35,785 nucleotides of DNA from Fimbriimonadaceae bacterium (GCA_019638835.1 JAHBTC010000017.1:1-35785), one strand, 5' to 3'. Counted from the stretch's first letter, positions 26,322 through 35,359 are shown. A program made the numbers and translations. Notes: generated by a model from the sequence alone, not told the origin.

Positions 26322-27685
26322 GCTTCTACCTCCGGTGAGAGGTCGTCATCACCGACCGCTTGTTGCAAGGCGGCACGTGCCCGCCGGACTTCGAAGAGAG
26401 ACACCACTCGCGAGGAGAGAGCCGCTGTCAAATCGTTTTGAGAAGTAAGCACATCCAATAACGGGCCTTCGCCCTCGTCATACAACAGCTTTGCAAGGCG
26501 ATAAGCCTCTGCGGACAGTTCCACACTGTTGTTTGCAAATGTCAGGCCGCGTACGGCAGTTTCGTAGTTTGATCTTGCCGACCGAACGGCCAGCGCGATT
26601 CCCAGTTCTAATTGCTGTTGTTGCAGTTCCGCTTCAAGTGTGTTGGCCTCGGCTGTGCGAACCGCCGCGCGACTTTGGCCCGCGTCCACCAAAGGGACGC
26701 TGAGGATCAGACCCGCAAGAGAAGATTGGTCTTGCCCAGGCGAAGCCGCGACGACCCTCGTATGGCTCGCGCTCAAGTTGAGAGAGGGCCGGTACAGAGT
26801 TGCGCTGACAAACTCAAGTTCTTGAAGGCCAGCAATTCGGGCTTGTGAGGCATCTAGCTCGGCGCGACGAGCGATTGCCCGTGTCACAAGATCTGCGTTT
26901 TCAGCGACGCGCTCAAGCTCATCTTGCGGCTCAACCAAGGTAATCGGCGTGTCTATCGGCCGACTCATAGCGTTGTTGAGCGCTTGTTTTGCGACTACAA
27001 GTGTGTTCTCGGCGTCTAGGACCGCTTTGTTCGAACGCTGAACCTCGTTTTCAAGTCGCAGTACGTCGAACCGGGGTCGCTCACCAATCCTAAATGCGGC
27101 TTCGGTCGTGTCCCGACGCTCGACCGCGTTTTTTAGTTGGCTAGATTGAACTTCAAGCAATTCTTGAGCTTGCAACGCCTGCAGATAGGCGTTTCGAATG
27201 GTGCCCTTGGTTTCGTTGATCGCAGCACTGGTTTGGTACGTAGCCGCTTCGATGAACCAGTCGGCGGCTCGGACATTGGCTCTAAGTGATCCAGAAATAT
27301 CGATTGGCTTGATCAGCGAGACCACAAGACTGTTGAAGGAATCCGGTGAACTTCCACCACTGCTGTTCGCCGGCGGTTCCTCTTCCTGCCGTGTCCCATT
27401 CCCGGTTTGAGAGGCTACGGCTGCCGAACCGAAGATGCGGAAGTACTGGCCCTGAAAGTTGATTTTGAACCCGTCGGCGGAGCGGGCGCTGTTTCGATTG
27501 GCTCTAGCCCGATCTTCGTTGGCCCGTGCGATCTGCACGGCATAGCCGTTCTCGATCCCGATTGCAACCGCCTCTTCCATTGAAAGGGTTGGGGTCGCTT
27601 GCTCAAGAGGCGTGGGATTCTCGGGAGTAGGAACCCCTTCTTGGGGCGATAAAGCAATCGCAAGCGCGATCGCGAGCCAATTCAT
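26318..27685 (-). CDS. TolC-like outer-membrane efflux channel
   Basis: The 455-aa protein has a short signal peptide and two outer-membrane-efflux-protein repeats. Each begins with the typical helical pattern (LSMEEAVAIGIENGYAVQIARAN in the first; AVRTAEANTLEAELQ in the second) and is rich in Ala, Glu and Gln, forming the α-barrel. TolC-type conserved stretches are seen at RRDTTEAAFRIGERPRFDVLRLENEV and YDEGEGPLLDVLTSQNDL. It exports in a tripartite complex with the adaptor and RND pump encoded next. It overlaps the regulator gene upstream and the adaptor gene downstream by 4 nt each. Confidence 0.92.
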   Translation of the reverse strand: MNWLAIALAIALSPQEGVPTPENPTPLEQATPTLSMEEAVAIGIENGYAVQIARANEDRARANRNSARSADGFKINFQGQYFRIFGSAAVASQTGNGTRQEEEPPANSSGGSSPDSFNSLVVSLIKPIDISGSLRANVRAADWFIEAATYQTSAAINETKGTIRNAYLQALQAQELLEVQSSQLKNAVERRDTTEAAFRIGERPRFDVLRLENEVQRSNKAVLDAENTLVVAKQALNNAMSRPIDTPITLVEPQDELERVAENADLVTRAIARRAELDASQARIAGLQELEFVSATLYRPSLNLSASHTRVVAASPGQDQSSLAGLILSVPLVDAGQSRAAVRTAEANTLEAELQQQQLELGIALAVRSARSNYETAVRGLTFANNSVELSAEAYRLAKLLYDEGEGPLLDVLTSQNDLTAALSSRVVSLFEVRRARAALQQAVGDDDLSPEVEA

Positions 27686-27936
27686 TCTTGGACCTCCACG
27701 ATGGGAGTGGCCTTAGCCCTCTCCATGATCATTGTGAGGTGGGAGATGACTTCTTGCAGTTCATCCACTTTCACGAGCATAAGCCCCTTCATCTTGGGGT
27801 CCCGGACCATCATCACTTGATCGCCCGCCATGATGCCCAATGCTTGCCGTGCTTCATGCGGAATCACGACTTGACCGCGCTCGCCTACGCGTACTGTTCC
27901 GAAAAAGCACTCCTCAATAGGAAAGTTAGTTCCCAC
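27682..27936 (-). CDS. AbrB/SpoVT-family DNA-binding regulator
   Basis: The 84-aa protein has an AbrB/MazE swapped-hairpin β domain at about 12-55 (TVRVGERGQVVIPHEARQALG, then GDQVMMVRDP) and a C-terminal helix. Such proteins bind DNA as dimers. It is the first gene of the efflux operon, overlapping the TolC-like gene by 4 nt, so it likely autoregulates the pump. The start is GTG at 27936: no ribosome binding site is present, but TATGAT lies 6 nt upstream (27943-27948 on this strand), which fits a leaderless transcript. No alternative in-frame start exists nearby. Confidence 0.85.
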   Translation of the reverse strand: MGTNFPIEECFFGTVRVGERGQVVIPHEARQALGIMAGDQVMMVRDPKMKGLMLVKVDELQEVISHLTMIMERAKATPIVEVQE

Positions 27937-27942
27937 GCACGA

Positions 27943-27948
27943 ATCATA
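27943..27948 (-). promoter_or_regulatory. Predicted -10 box of the efflux operon, leaderless start
   Basis: TATGAT read on the - strand is separated by 6 nt from GTG 27936. The match to TATAAT is 5 of 6. No convincing -35 element is seen. The short distance implies that transcription begins at or next to the start codon. Confidence 0.5.
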
Positions 27949-27983
27949 CTTTTCATATTCTTCCGCACCTGGGACCTCAAGAC

Positions 27984-28020
27984 AAAAATACGCCCTGACA
28001 GAACACTGCTGCCAGGGCGT
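27984..28020 (-). terminator. Intrinsic terminator after rpsR
   Basis: On the - strand a 12-bp stem (one G-T pair) with a 7-nt loop spans 28020 to 27990 and is followed by a T run (27988-27984). It ends the rpsR transcript just before the efflux operon begins at 27936. Confidence 0.92.
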
Positions 28021-28039
28021 TCAGAGACCTCGTTGGTCT

Positions 28040-28399
28040 TTAGTTTGTCGGTCGAGGGGCGCGCGGAGCGCGGGGCTCATCCTTCAACTCGCGGATTACG
28101 AATGGCAGAAGCGCCATTTCGCGAGCGCGCTTGATGGCTCGCGTGATCATCCGCTGTTGCTTGGCTGTATTCCCGTTTTGTCGGCTCGGCAGGATCTTGC
28201 CGTACTCATTGAGGAAGCGGCGAAGCGTAGCCACGTCCTTATAGTCAACCGTGTCAATTTTGTTGGTGGTGAGATAGCTCACCTTACGGCGGCGTCGAGC
28301 GCGAGCCCGACCTTCGCCCGGACGTCCTTCAGCGCTGTCAACGGCACCTTTATCGGCTGCCGCATCGTTGTTCAAATCTTGGGTCGTATCTTCGGCCAT
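28040..28399 (-). CDS. rpsR: Ribosomal protein bS18 with N-terminal extension
   Basis: The 119-aa small-subunit protein has a diagnostic core [38 protein letters not shown] and [23 protein letters not shown]. It binds with S6 in the platform of the 30S subunit. The protein is longer than usual (commonly 75-100 aa): about 40 residues of acidic, then Arg-rich, sequence precede the core. ATG 28399 is chosen; another ATG at 28444 would add 15 residues with no family similarity. rpsR normally neighbours rpsF, ssb and rplI; none of these is here. Confidence 0.93.
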   Translation of the reverse strand: MAEDTTQDLNNDAAADKGAVDSAEGRPGEGRARARRRRKVSYLTTNKIDTVDYKDVATLRRFLNEYGKILPSRQNGNTAKQQRMITRAIKRAREMALLPFVIRELKDEPRAPRAPRPTN

Positions 28400-28739
28400 T
28401 TCGGTCTCTCGGAAAGGAGCATTATCTTGGCACAGAGCCGACATTTCGTTCGGGGCCTATTCGGGCTTCCTGCCCTTTTCCCCGCAATTCGCTATGGGAA
28501 CCCAGTAACTCTGAGCGGACAAGAGTACGGGACTTCACCAGATTCTGTCCTCTGCCCGTATTCGTGCCGAACTCGGAGTGAAGACGGCACGGAATCTCCT
28601 TTATGACGGTCGTTAGCCCGCGCCGTCAAAAACAAGCCAAGCCCAAACCGGGGCGGAAGATTCGCCATCAACCGCCCCAACCCCTCGCCCCCCGCAGGCC
28701 GTTCGATCGTTCGAGTGGCCTTGCGGGGTTAGGCTATCT
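28400..28739. other. Non-coding stretch between rpsR and the C11-family gene
   Basis: No convincing gene is seen in these 340 bases. Two hairpins stand out: 28690-28728 (stem CCCCGCAGGCC with one bulge, just after the C11 gene stop, no T run) and 28563-28591 (7-bp stem). On the - strand a promoter-like pair lies at 28624-28629 (TTGACG) and 28600-28605 (CATAAA) with 18-nt spacing, which would give rpsR a leader of about 190 nt. A 32-codon frame from GTG 28590 to 28492 has an upstream AAAGGAG but conflicts with that promoter. Confidence 0.45.
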
Positions 28740-30551
28740 CTAGGGGGCTTGAGCGAGCCACTCATCCCAGTTCGTATCGTTTGCGAATTTGAGCATTCGG
28801 TAATCGCTGCCGAGACTGGCGAAGAGTGAGGCGGACGAATCGTCAATGGCCAATCCATTGCTGAGAGATGAGTTGCTGTTATGGCCCTCATCGACGATCG
28901 CAGTCGTAGCGGCGGCGATGACATTCGTGGCCGCTGTCTTTACTGACTGTGGCGTTCCCGCATTCGAGTTCAGCAACTGACAAATGTGGATGAGGTCACG
29001 ATAGGTCCGCGTTGGCGTGTCGCTATATGCTTGGGCTTGGTTCCGGATTTGCGGCCATATCGTGAGGAGGCTCGACCGATTCGCAATCAGTTGCAAGGCA
29101 AGAGTATCCACCGCTGTTGCCAGCGCGGGAAGTTTGTTCGATTCGACGACGCTCTGTGTAATCTTCCGAGTCGCATAGGGGCCGTAGTTCAACATTCCGT
29201 CTACGAATTTCGTCGCGAGATTGAAGGTGGTGTCGTCGGGGTTAGCCGCCCACGGAGCAAACACGAGATCGTACGGATAACCGTCCGCCGGAGGGCTTTC
29301 TTCGCTACCCACAATGAAAGTGGCGTGGTTCCGCGCCTCGTAGGCCACTTCAGTCATTTGCATTAGACTCGCATCCCAGGCGAGGATATCGAACGTTTGA
29401 CCCGCAAGCGCCTGATCAATCTCCCAAGTTTGGATGCTGTTCTGCGATTCGTCGTCGTAGCTGAATCCGCGCGTCGGATAAGACTCGTCTACACCTCGTT
29501 TCCATCCATTTCCGTGGTTCCAGATGATCAGGCAGTAGCGGTCGGCAGGGTAGTTTGCTTTGCCCCAAACGACAAAGTCATTGAGTGTTTGTGGATCGCC
29601 CATATCCAGCGGATTCCCGACCCCGTCGGTTAGGTTGCCTTGGACGAGTTGGCTGGCGATATTGGAAGTCGTATCGTACGTCACGAGGTAACGACGAACC
29701 CCGTCGAATGAGGAAGAAGCGAAATTATTCTTGCTTTGCTTCCATTGCACCACGAACCTCACGTTAGGATTGTTCGCGACGGACTCCATCTGGTTCACGT
29801 TGAGGTCGCTCGCGCGGAAGAGATCGTTTGCGGCATTCAAATAAACCAGAACCGTCCACTTCGTTCTCTGCACGACGGTTTGAGTCACGGTAACGGGAAC
29901 ATCGGCCGACTGAGACCCTGCGGTCCAGTTTGCGGTCACCGTTGCGCTGCCGACAGCAACTCCCTCCACGACCCCTTGCGAGTCCACCGTAACGGCCGGC
30001 CCGTTCACGCTATATGTCACGGCACCGATGCCAATGAATCGCCCTCGACCGCCGGCGTCAACGGCGCGACTTACAAGCCGGCGACGATTGCCCGTTTTTA
30101 ATGCAAGACTCGACGGAGTTGCCACAAACTGGGTCGCAGGAGTGCTTACCGAAGTAGACAGTGAAGCAGAGCCACCGCACAAATCAATTACTTGCGAAGT
30201 CTCGGCGGTCGGGCTACCACCGGCGTTTGGCTGCGAATACAGCCGGGCACGAACTTCGTAAACTCCGGCTGTCACGGACGATGCGACGTATTCCGATTCA
30301 GTGTCGCCGTTGCGATTGAGTGAATCGGTGCGTATCACCACGCCGTTCCCATCAATAAACTGAAGGATCTGAGAGGCCGTTGCGGGCGCATTGCCCCATG
30401 TCGTCCGGTACACCAGTGTCCCACTACCCGTCGCGGGTGGACAGATATCTCCGAGAACCCGCCCTCCGGTCGTAGTCGTTACTCCGCCCCCTCCTCCACC
30501 GCACCCGATTGCGAGAATCACGGCGAAGCCAAACCAGACTCTTTCCTTCAC
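28740..30551 (-). CDS. Clostripain-family (C11) lipoprotein, catalytic Cys replaced by Ser
   Basis: The 603-aa protein has a lipoprotein signal (MKERVWFGFAVILAIGC, lipobox AIGC), a Gly stretch, an extracytoplasmic β region, a bacterial Ig-like (Big2-type) domain at about 143-222, and a C11 peptidase domain from about 228. The catalytic His is kept in IIWNHGNGW (H346). The position of the nucleophile, normally DACLM, reads DASLM (S395, codon AGT at 29367-29369), so normal cysteine protease activity is not expected. The SEE and DGYPYD motifs remain. GTG 30551 is preferred because it gives an ideal lipoprotein signal; the frame is open upstream to 30653. Its role is unknown. Confidence 0.85.
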   Translation of the reverse strand: MKERVWFGFAVILAIGCGGGGGGVTTTTGGRVLGDICPPATGSGTLVYRTTWGNAPATASQILQFIDGNGVVIRTDSLNRNGDTESEYVASSVTAGVYEVRARLYSQPNAGGSPTAETSQVIDLCGGSASLSTSVSTPATQFVATPSSLALKTGNRRRLVSRAVDAGGRGRFIGIGAVTYSVNGPAVTVDSQGVVEGVAVGSATVTANWTAGSQSADVPVTVTQTVVQRTKWTVLVYLNAANDLFRASDLNVNQMESVANNPNVRFVVQWKQSKNNFASSSFDGVRRYLVTYDTTSNIASQLVQGNLTDGVGNPLDMGDPQTLNDFVVWGKANYPADRYCLIIWNHGNGWKRGVDESYPTRGFSYDDESQNSIQTWEIDQALAGQTFDILAWDASLMQMTEVAYEARNHATFIVGSEESPPADGYPYDLVFAPWAANPDDTTFNLATKFVDGMLNYGPYATRKITQSVVESNKLPALATAVDTLALQLIANRSSLLTIWPQIRNQAQAYSDTPTRTYRDLIHICQLLNSNAGTPQSVKTAATNVIAAATTAIVDEGHNSNSSLSNGLAIDDSSASLFASLGSDYRMLKFANDTNWDEWLAQAP

Positions 30552-30613
30552 GCCCCTTTTGACGCTTTTTTTATGGACTTCGTTCTGAGTCCAGTATTCA
30601 AAAAGGGCCAGAA

Positions 30614-32529
30614 ATGCCGAAGATTGAAGTATCGCCGAACATTCCTTCCCCACCCCTCACGATTGGTCCGAAACTTTCGAACAACTCGGCGTCAACATCA
30701 TTGACGAGAGTGGTCCAGTTGATGTTGCGTTCCCCATCCAACTGAAGACCCCGGACGGTGAATCGCTGACTGTCGGATTGCCGTGGGCGACTGTATTTGA
30801 CCGGTTTGACAGCAGTCAGATAGGGGGAGCAGTTGTCAACGTTACTGGTGAGGTCGAGAATGCCTGGGGATTAGCACGGCGGGTGTCTTCCCTCGCTCCT
30901 GGAGTCAACGTCTTTGAATCCCAACTCGGGCTGCTGGCCGAAACCGTCTTTCGAGGTTTCGCTAGTCATCTCTTGCTCAGTGGCGTCCGCCTACTCGGGG
31001 CCCCGTTCCCGAAACAAGATCCCACCCATATGATCATCCTGGTGATCGAAGCCGCAGAAGAATATGATGCTTGGCGAAGGGCGGCTCTGAGTGAACGAAA
31101 AGCCGATGCGTTGAAGCGCATCGGAAAGGCGCTCACGATGAACCAAACGCAGCAAACGTTGTCCGTCGCCGCGACGCACGCGATCGCGTCAGCCGCGGAA
31201 CTTTCGGCGGTTTTCCTGTGGGTTCGGGGGCAGGACTCGTCCCGGCTTTCGCTTGCCGCCCATGTGGGTGCTAGCCGCACGGGGTTGATCCATCTGGAAG
31301 AGCTGAGTTTGGACGGCGAGCCTCACTGCTTGGCTGAACTCGTTGCCCAGCGACAGCGACCTCTTACCCTTGCTCGGGTGAGCGAATCTCCACTGGCGGC
31401 CGAAATCGAAGGCAAACTCTGTTATCTTCCTGCAGGCGGCGTAATTGTTTTGCCTCTGATCGCCGGGAATCGGCTCCTCGGAGTTCTCGAGTTGGTGGGT
31501 CGCGAAGACGATCCCGCCTTCCTCGATAGCGAAGAGCTCTTCTCAACCATCGGCGAGCACCTGTCGCTTGCCTTGCACTCTGCAATCCTCTTTGAAGCGA
31601 CCGAACGTCTAGCCAGCCATGACGCTTTGACCGGAATCGCGAACCACCGCACGATGCAGGAGTATCTCGCAACGCGAATGTTCGAGGCAGAACGCAAGAA
31701 CGAAGAAATGGGGGTCGTGATGATTGACGTGGACCACTTCCGTCGATTCAATGAGGAAGAGGGCCATGATGCCGGCGACGCGGTTCTACGTCGAGTCGCT
31801 CAATCGCTTAGCGACGGGGTGCGCCCTTACGATTTGGCCGCCCGTTACGGAGGCGAAGAGTTCGCCGTTATCCTCCCGCACGTCACCGAATCGAGCCTAC
31901 TGGAAGCGGCAGAACGGCTTCGTCAAGGAATTTGTCGCATTGAGCATCGGAGCGCGGACGGCTCGCCTCGGGTGATTACTGCCAGTTTGGGAGTTGCCTT
32001 GTTCCCGGCACATGCCAGCACGCCGAGTGGCCTCCTGAAAGCGGCCGATTTGGCACTGTACGCATCGAAGCGTAATGGTAGGAATCGCGTGACGATGTAC
32101 TCCCCAGACATCGGTGAAAGGGGTGAGGAATCGCGTCTGGATTTTAGTGCGTTGCGTGAGTGGTTCACGCTAGAGAGTCTCCAAACCGCTATGGCGACCG
32201 TTGACCTTATTGAGCCCTCACTTCAACGATTGACGAAGGTGCTCAAACTTACGCCCAGCCGCCAGGATCAGTTACGTAGGGCCGTTTTCGTCGCCCAGTT
32301 AGACGAAAGCACGCTATCTCAAATCAAGGATAGGGAATGGGGGCCGTCGCGCAAACTGGTTGAACGAGCGAATGCATCCGACGATGGCTCACCTCGGATT
32401 GTGAAGGTCACCGCCGTGCTTCTCGCCGTCGCCAAGGCACCTGAACGAAGAGTCACGTCTTCGGATTGGTCTGGGCGATTGGACCCAGAACTCGTCGCCA
32501 TCCTACAAGATCGTCCCGATGCGGCTTGA
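30614..32529 (+). CDS. GAF-GGDEF diguanylate cyclase, with probable N-terminal frameshift
   Basis: The domains are an unassigned N-terminal sensory region, a GAF domain (about 31110-31600) and a GGDEF domain (about 31610-32095) with an intact GGEEF active site (31849-31863) and RxxD inhibitory site RPYD (31822-31833). It should therefore make c-di-GMP with product feedback. About 140 residues of unassigned C-terminal sequence follow. The best start, ATG 30614 (AAAAGGG six nt upstream), is one frame off the main frame. The main frame has coding-like sequence from about 30655 to 30778 but only a TTG start at 30778. One missing base in the C-rich run at about 30645-30656 would join them (638 aa). 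Confidence 0.8.
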
Positions 32530-32555
32530 AGTGAAGTCAAGGAATCGGCTATTAT
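32526..32555 (+). promoter_or_regulatory. Promoter of rplU-rpmA
   Basis: TTGAAG at 32526-32531 and TATTAT at 32550-32555 are 18 nt apart, giving a good sigma-70-type match. The -35 box overlaps the stop of the cyclase gene. AAGGAGG follows at 32574-32580, ahead of ATG 32590. Confidence 0.7.
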
Positions 32556-32589
32556 CCCTGTTCGCTCCCGCACAAGGAGGTTGCAGTTT

Positions 32590-32907
32590 ATGTACGTGAT
32601 TGTTGAGACCGGTGGCAAACAATTCAAGGCCGCGAAGGACGACGTTCTGATCGTCGAGAAGTTGGACGGTGAAGTGGGCGATTCGGTCGAGTTGACCTCC
32701 GTGATGATGGTCGTCAATGGCGGCAACGTGAAGGTCGGTAGCCCGTTCGTGAAGGGCGCAAGCGTCAAGGCAACCATTGAGCGACAAGGCAAAGCGAAGA
32801 AGATTGAGGCGTTCAACTACAAACCCAAGAAGAACGTCCGCAAGCGCTGGGGGCACCGCCAGCCGCAAACGCATCTCCGCATCACTGCAGTTGAGGCAGG
32901 TAAGTAA
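32590..32907 (+). CDS. rplU: Ribosomal protein bL21
   Basis: The 105-aa 50S subunit protein begins [14 protein letters not shown], the family's standard N-terminus, and ends with [15 protein letters not shown], the conserved rRNA-binding part. The start is ATG 32590 with AAGGAGG ten bases upstream; a TTG at 32581 in the same frame is not used. Its TAA overlaps the ATG of rpmA, the normal partner. Confidence 0.97.
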   Translation: MYVIVETGGKQFKAAKDDVLIVEKLDGEVGDSVELTSVMMVVNGGNVKVGSPFVKGASVKATIERQGKAKKIEAFNYKPKKNVRKRWGHRQPQTHLRITAVEAGK

Positions 32908-33167
32908 TGGCACATAAGAAAGGGCAAGGCTCGTCCAAGAACGGTCGCGACAGCAATTCCAATCGTCTTGGCGTCAAGAAGTACGGTGGCGAGATCGTGA
33001 AGGCGGGCAACATCATTGTTCGGCAGCGCGGCACGAAGTTCCACCCGGGCACCGGTGTTGGAATCGGTAACGATCACACGCTATTTGCTTTGGTCGCCGG
33101 ACAAGTCAAGTTCGAAGGTCCGAAGGATCGACGCCGCGTCGCGGTCTACGATCACGAAACGAACTAA
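32907..33167 (+). CDS. rpmA: Ribosomal protein bL27
   Basis: The 86-aa 50S protein near the peptidyl-transferase centre starts [24 protein letters not shown], followed by [23 protein letters not shown], both diagnostic. No extra N-terminal leader, as found in Firmicutes L27, is present. It is coupled to rplU by TAATG. obgE, which often follows, is absent; a terminator comes next. Confidence 0.97.
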   Translation: MAHKKGQGSSKNGRDSNSNRLGVKKYGGEIVKAGNIIVRQRGTKFHPGTGVGIGNDHTLFALVAGQVKFEGPKDRRRVAVYDHETN

Positions 33168-33184
33168 CGGTATCGATTCTGAAT

Positions 33185-33225
33185 AGAAACCCCGGAAGCC
33201 AGTTGGCTCTCGGGGTTTCTTCGAT
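33185..33225 (+). terminator. Terminator after rplU-rpmA
   Basis: A perfect 10-bp stem (33185-33194 with 33211-33220) contains an additional inner AGCC/GGCT pairing. The T-rich sequence that follows is moderate (TTCGATTTT). It ends the ribosomal operon. The rest of the gap to 33434 holds no recognisable gene, only a 7-bp hairpin at 33252-33271. Confidence 0.85.
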
Positions 33226-33434
33226 TTTGGCGGATTGTTTTTTTCTTGAATAGTTTTGCCCCGACAAAACTGCGTCTGGACTTTTCTGTTTTCTCCCACT
33301 CCTACGTTTAGAGAACCAGACAATGGAGGGAAGACCAGAGAGGGTCCGGCACTGCCGCCGGCGTAGATCGCCATGACCTCAAACCCATCGTTCTTCTCAA
33401 TGGTGAATGTCAGAAGACAAATCCGTGGCGGGAC

Positions 33435-34391
33435 TCAAACCAATCCCGCGCGAAGCAGATCCTTCAGCACCAGTAGCCCCACCGGGCGACCGTCAGCCAC
33501 AACCGGGGCCTCACCAATCTTTCGTCCGAGATTCTGAAAAACCTCTAGTGCCTCAAACGCCAACAACTCTGCATCAATCAGGGTCGGTCCGGTCGTCATC
33601 AGGTCGGCCGCAACTCCGGATCGCGGGTCATCCGAACGTAGGAAATGCCTTCGGAGGTCGCCGTCACTGATCAGTCCCGCCAATTCACCATTAGGTGAGA
33701 CGACGCAGGCCGCCCCAACCCCTGATCTGGTCATCGCTTCCATCACTTCTAAGACTGTAGCCGAGGGTGGCACCGCCGCCCAATCTTCGCCCGTCCGCAT
33801 GACGTCCACGACGCGGAGGGTCAGTCGCCGTCCCAGTGCTCCGGCCGGGTGGAACCGAGCGAAGTCCTGTGAGCCGAACCCCCTAGCCTCCATCGACGCC
33901 ACCGCCAAGGCATCACTCACAGCGAGCATGGCCGTCGTGCTCGTCGTAGGTGCAAGGTTATGGGGGCACGCTTCCTGAGGTACGCCCACGTCCAACACAA
34001 AGTCAGCAGCCCGCCCCGCACTGCTGTCGACTCGTCCAGTGATCGCCACCGTTGTGGCCCCTTGCGCGGCAAACGAAGGGAACAACCGAACCACTTCATC
34101 GGTTTCGCCGCTGTAGGTGTACGCCAGCACGAGATCTGCCTTCGTTACCATCCCCAGATCACCGTGAACGGCTTCGGCAGCATGAACAAAGAACGATGGC
34201 GTTCCGGTGCTACTGAGAGTCGCGGCGGCCTTCGCAGCGATATGTCCACTTTTACCGATGCCGCAAGTGATGACCCGCCCCGGAGTCGCAACAATCTTCT
34301 CCACCACTTGGTCAAAGACACCATCGAGTCGCGAAGCGAGAAGCCGCAATGCTTCCGCTTCTTCGATCAAGACTCGCTGGCCTGCGTTCAT
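33435..34391 (-). CDS. kdsD: Arabinose-5-phosphate isomerase (KdsD/KpsF), SIS plus two CBS domains
   Basis: The 318-aa cytosolic enzyme converts ribulose-5-phosphate to arabinose-5-phosphate, the first step to Kdo for LPS. The SIS domain (about 25-175) contains ITCGIGKSGHIAAKAAATLSSTGTPSFF and HAAEAVHGDLGM (HPAEA in most homologues, so Pro to Ala here). Two CBS domains follow (about 200-255 and 265-318), with VLEVMEAMTRSGVGAACVV and GLISDGDLRRHF. ATG 34391 overlaps the arginase stop by 4 nt, so the two share an mRNA, an unusual pairing. An outer membrane with Kdo-type sugar is implied. Confidence 0.93.
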   Translation of the reverse strand: MNAGQRVLIEEAEALRLLASRLDGVFDQVVEKIVATPGRVITCGIGKSGHIAAKAAATLSSTGTPSFFVHAAEAVHGDLGMVTKADLVLAYTYSGETDEVVRLFPSFAAQGATTVAITGRVDSSAGRAADFVLDVGVPQEACPHNLAPTTSTTAMLAVSDALAVASMEARGFGSQDFARFHPAGALGRRLTLRVVDVMRTGEDWAAVPPSATVLEVMEAMTRSGVGAACVVSPNGELAGLISDGDLRRHFLRSDDPRSGVAADLMTTGPTLIDAELLAFEALEVFQNLGRKIGEAPVVADGRPVGLLVLKDLLRAGLV

Positions 34392-35353
34392 CGGACCGGC
34401 TCTCCGGCATATCGGTGAAGAACTGTGCGCCCAAAGAGCGATGCCACCCATTCAACGGCCATCTTCGCGGTTTCATTGTTCTGGTCAGCGAGGGGGTTGA
34501 CTTCAACCACATCCATGCCGATCCAGCGGTAAGGCTTACTCGCGTCGCAAAACCATTCGTGCATGATCTCGGCGATCATGTGCCCTTCGCGGTAGGTGAA
34601 TCCACCGCGAACAGCCGTGCCCGTTCCCGGCGCGTAGATTGGGTCCAGTGAGTCCACATCGAAGCTGATCCAAAGGTTCTTGGCGCCGGATGCTTTCAAC
34701 CAAGCGTCCACTTCTGCCATGACCCCGCTGACACTCCGGTGGTCTACGTCCTGCATAGTCCATGCTTTCGCGTTTGCCAGCTTCTTGAGATTGTTCGCCT
34801 CGCCAGGGTCAACATCGCGCAGTCCAATCCAACCCACGCGACCCTGCAGTCCGGGCTTGCCAACGATCTGGTCTAAAATCCGATCCCAGGAAGGCATCAA
34901 CTCGTCCGAACCTGCTCCTCCCATCCGAGAAAGAGCCGCGACCGGCATTCCGTGGAGATTTCCGCTCGGGCTCGTATCCGGAGTGTTCAGGTCCATGTGA
35001 GCGTCAATCCAGAGCACCGCAAGGTCTCCTCCCGTGTGCTCTAGGGCGGCCGAAATCGAACCGATTGAGAGGCTGTGATCTCCCCCCATCACAAGGGGGC
35101 GCCCCCCTGAGCGAAGCGAATCAAGGGTTTGGGATTTGAGCCGTTCGTAAACTTCGCAGGCGAACGAGGCGATATCGTCACGGTTCAAGGGTTGGTCAGC
35201 GGTGAGCGGTTCGCTATTCAGGTCGTGGCGGACCGTTTCGCCTTGCCCTTCGATCGCCGCGCGCAGGCCCGCCATCCGCATCGCAATCGGCCCCAACCGG
35301 CTCCCGGAAAGTCGTCCGCACCAATCGAACGGCGCGGCAATCAGATCCACCAT
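34388..35353 (-). CDS. rocF: Arginase family enzyme, arginase type
   Basis: The 321-aa Mn-dependent ureohydrolase has all metal motifs: GGDHSLSIG, WIDAHMDLN, SGNLHGMPVA and SFDVDSLDP. The SGNxHGMP form is typical of arginase rather than agmatinase, so arginine to ornithine plus urea is the likely reaction. The ATG at 35353 has no ribosome binding site; TAAACT lies 6 nt upstream (35360-35365), suggesting a leaderless mRNA. Its stop overlaps kdsD. pdxT is divergent, 59 nt away. Confidence 0.93.
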   Translation of the reverse strand: MVDLIAAPFDWCGRLSGSRLGPIAMRMAGLRAAIEGQGETVRHDLNSEPLTADQPLNRDDIASFACEVYERLKSQTLDSLRSGGRPLVMGGDHSLSIGSISAALEHTGGDLAVLWIDAHMDLNTPDTSPSGNLHGMPVAALSRMGGAGSDELMPSWDRILDQIVGKPGLQGRVGWIGLRDVDPGEANNLKKLANAKAWTMQDVDHRSVSGVMAEVDAWLKASGAKNLWISFDVDSLDPIYAPGTGTAVRGGFTYREGHMIAEIMHEWFCDASKPYRWIGMDVVEVNPLADQNNETAKMAVEWVASLFGRTVLHRYAGEPVR

Positions 35354-35359
35354 GGTCCG

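Noticed and set aside
28492-28590. Leader-peptide gene (32 codons) upstream of rpsR
   Set aside because: It has a decent AAAGGAG, but that overlaps the best -10 box, and there is no codon pattern typical of attenuation; mentioned only inside the non-coding entry.
28690-28728. tRNA gene suggested by GTTCGA near 28701
   Set aside because: No acceptor or anticodon stem fits; the sequence is an extended palindromic hairpin after the C11 gene.
33081-33374. A 97-codon frame on the - strand between rpmA and kdsD
   Set aside because: Half of it is antisense to rpmA, it runs through the rpmA terminator, and the rest has no motif.
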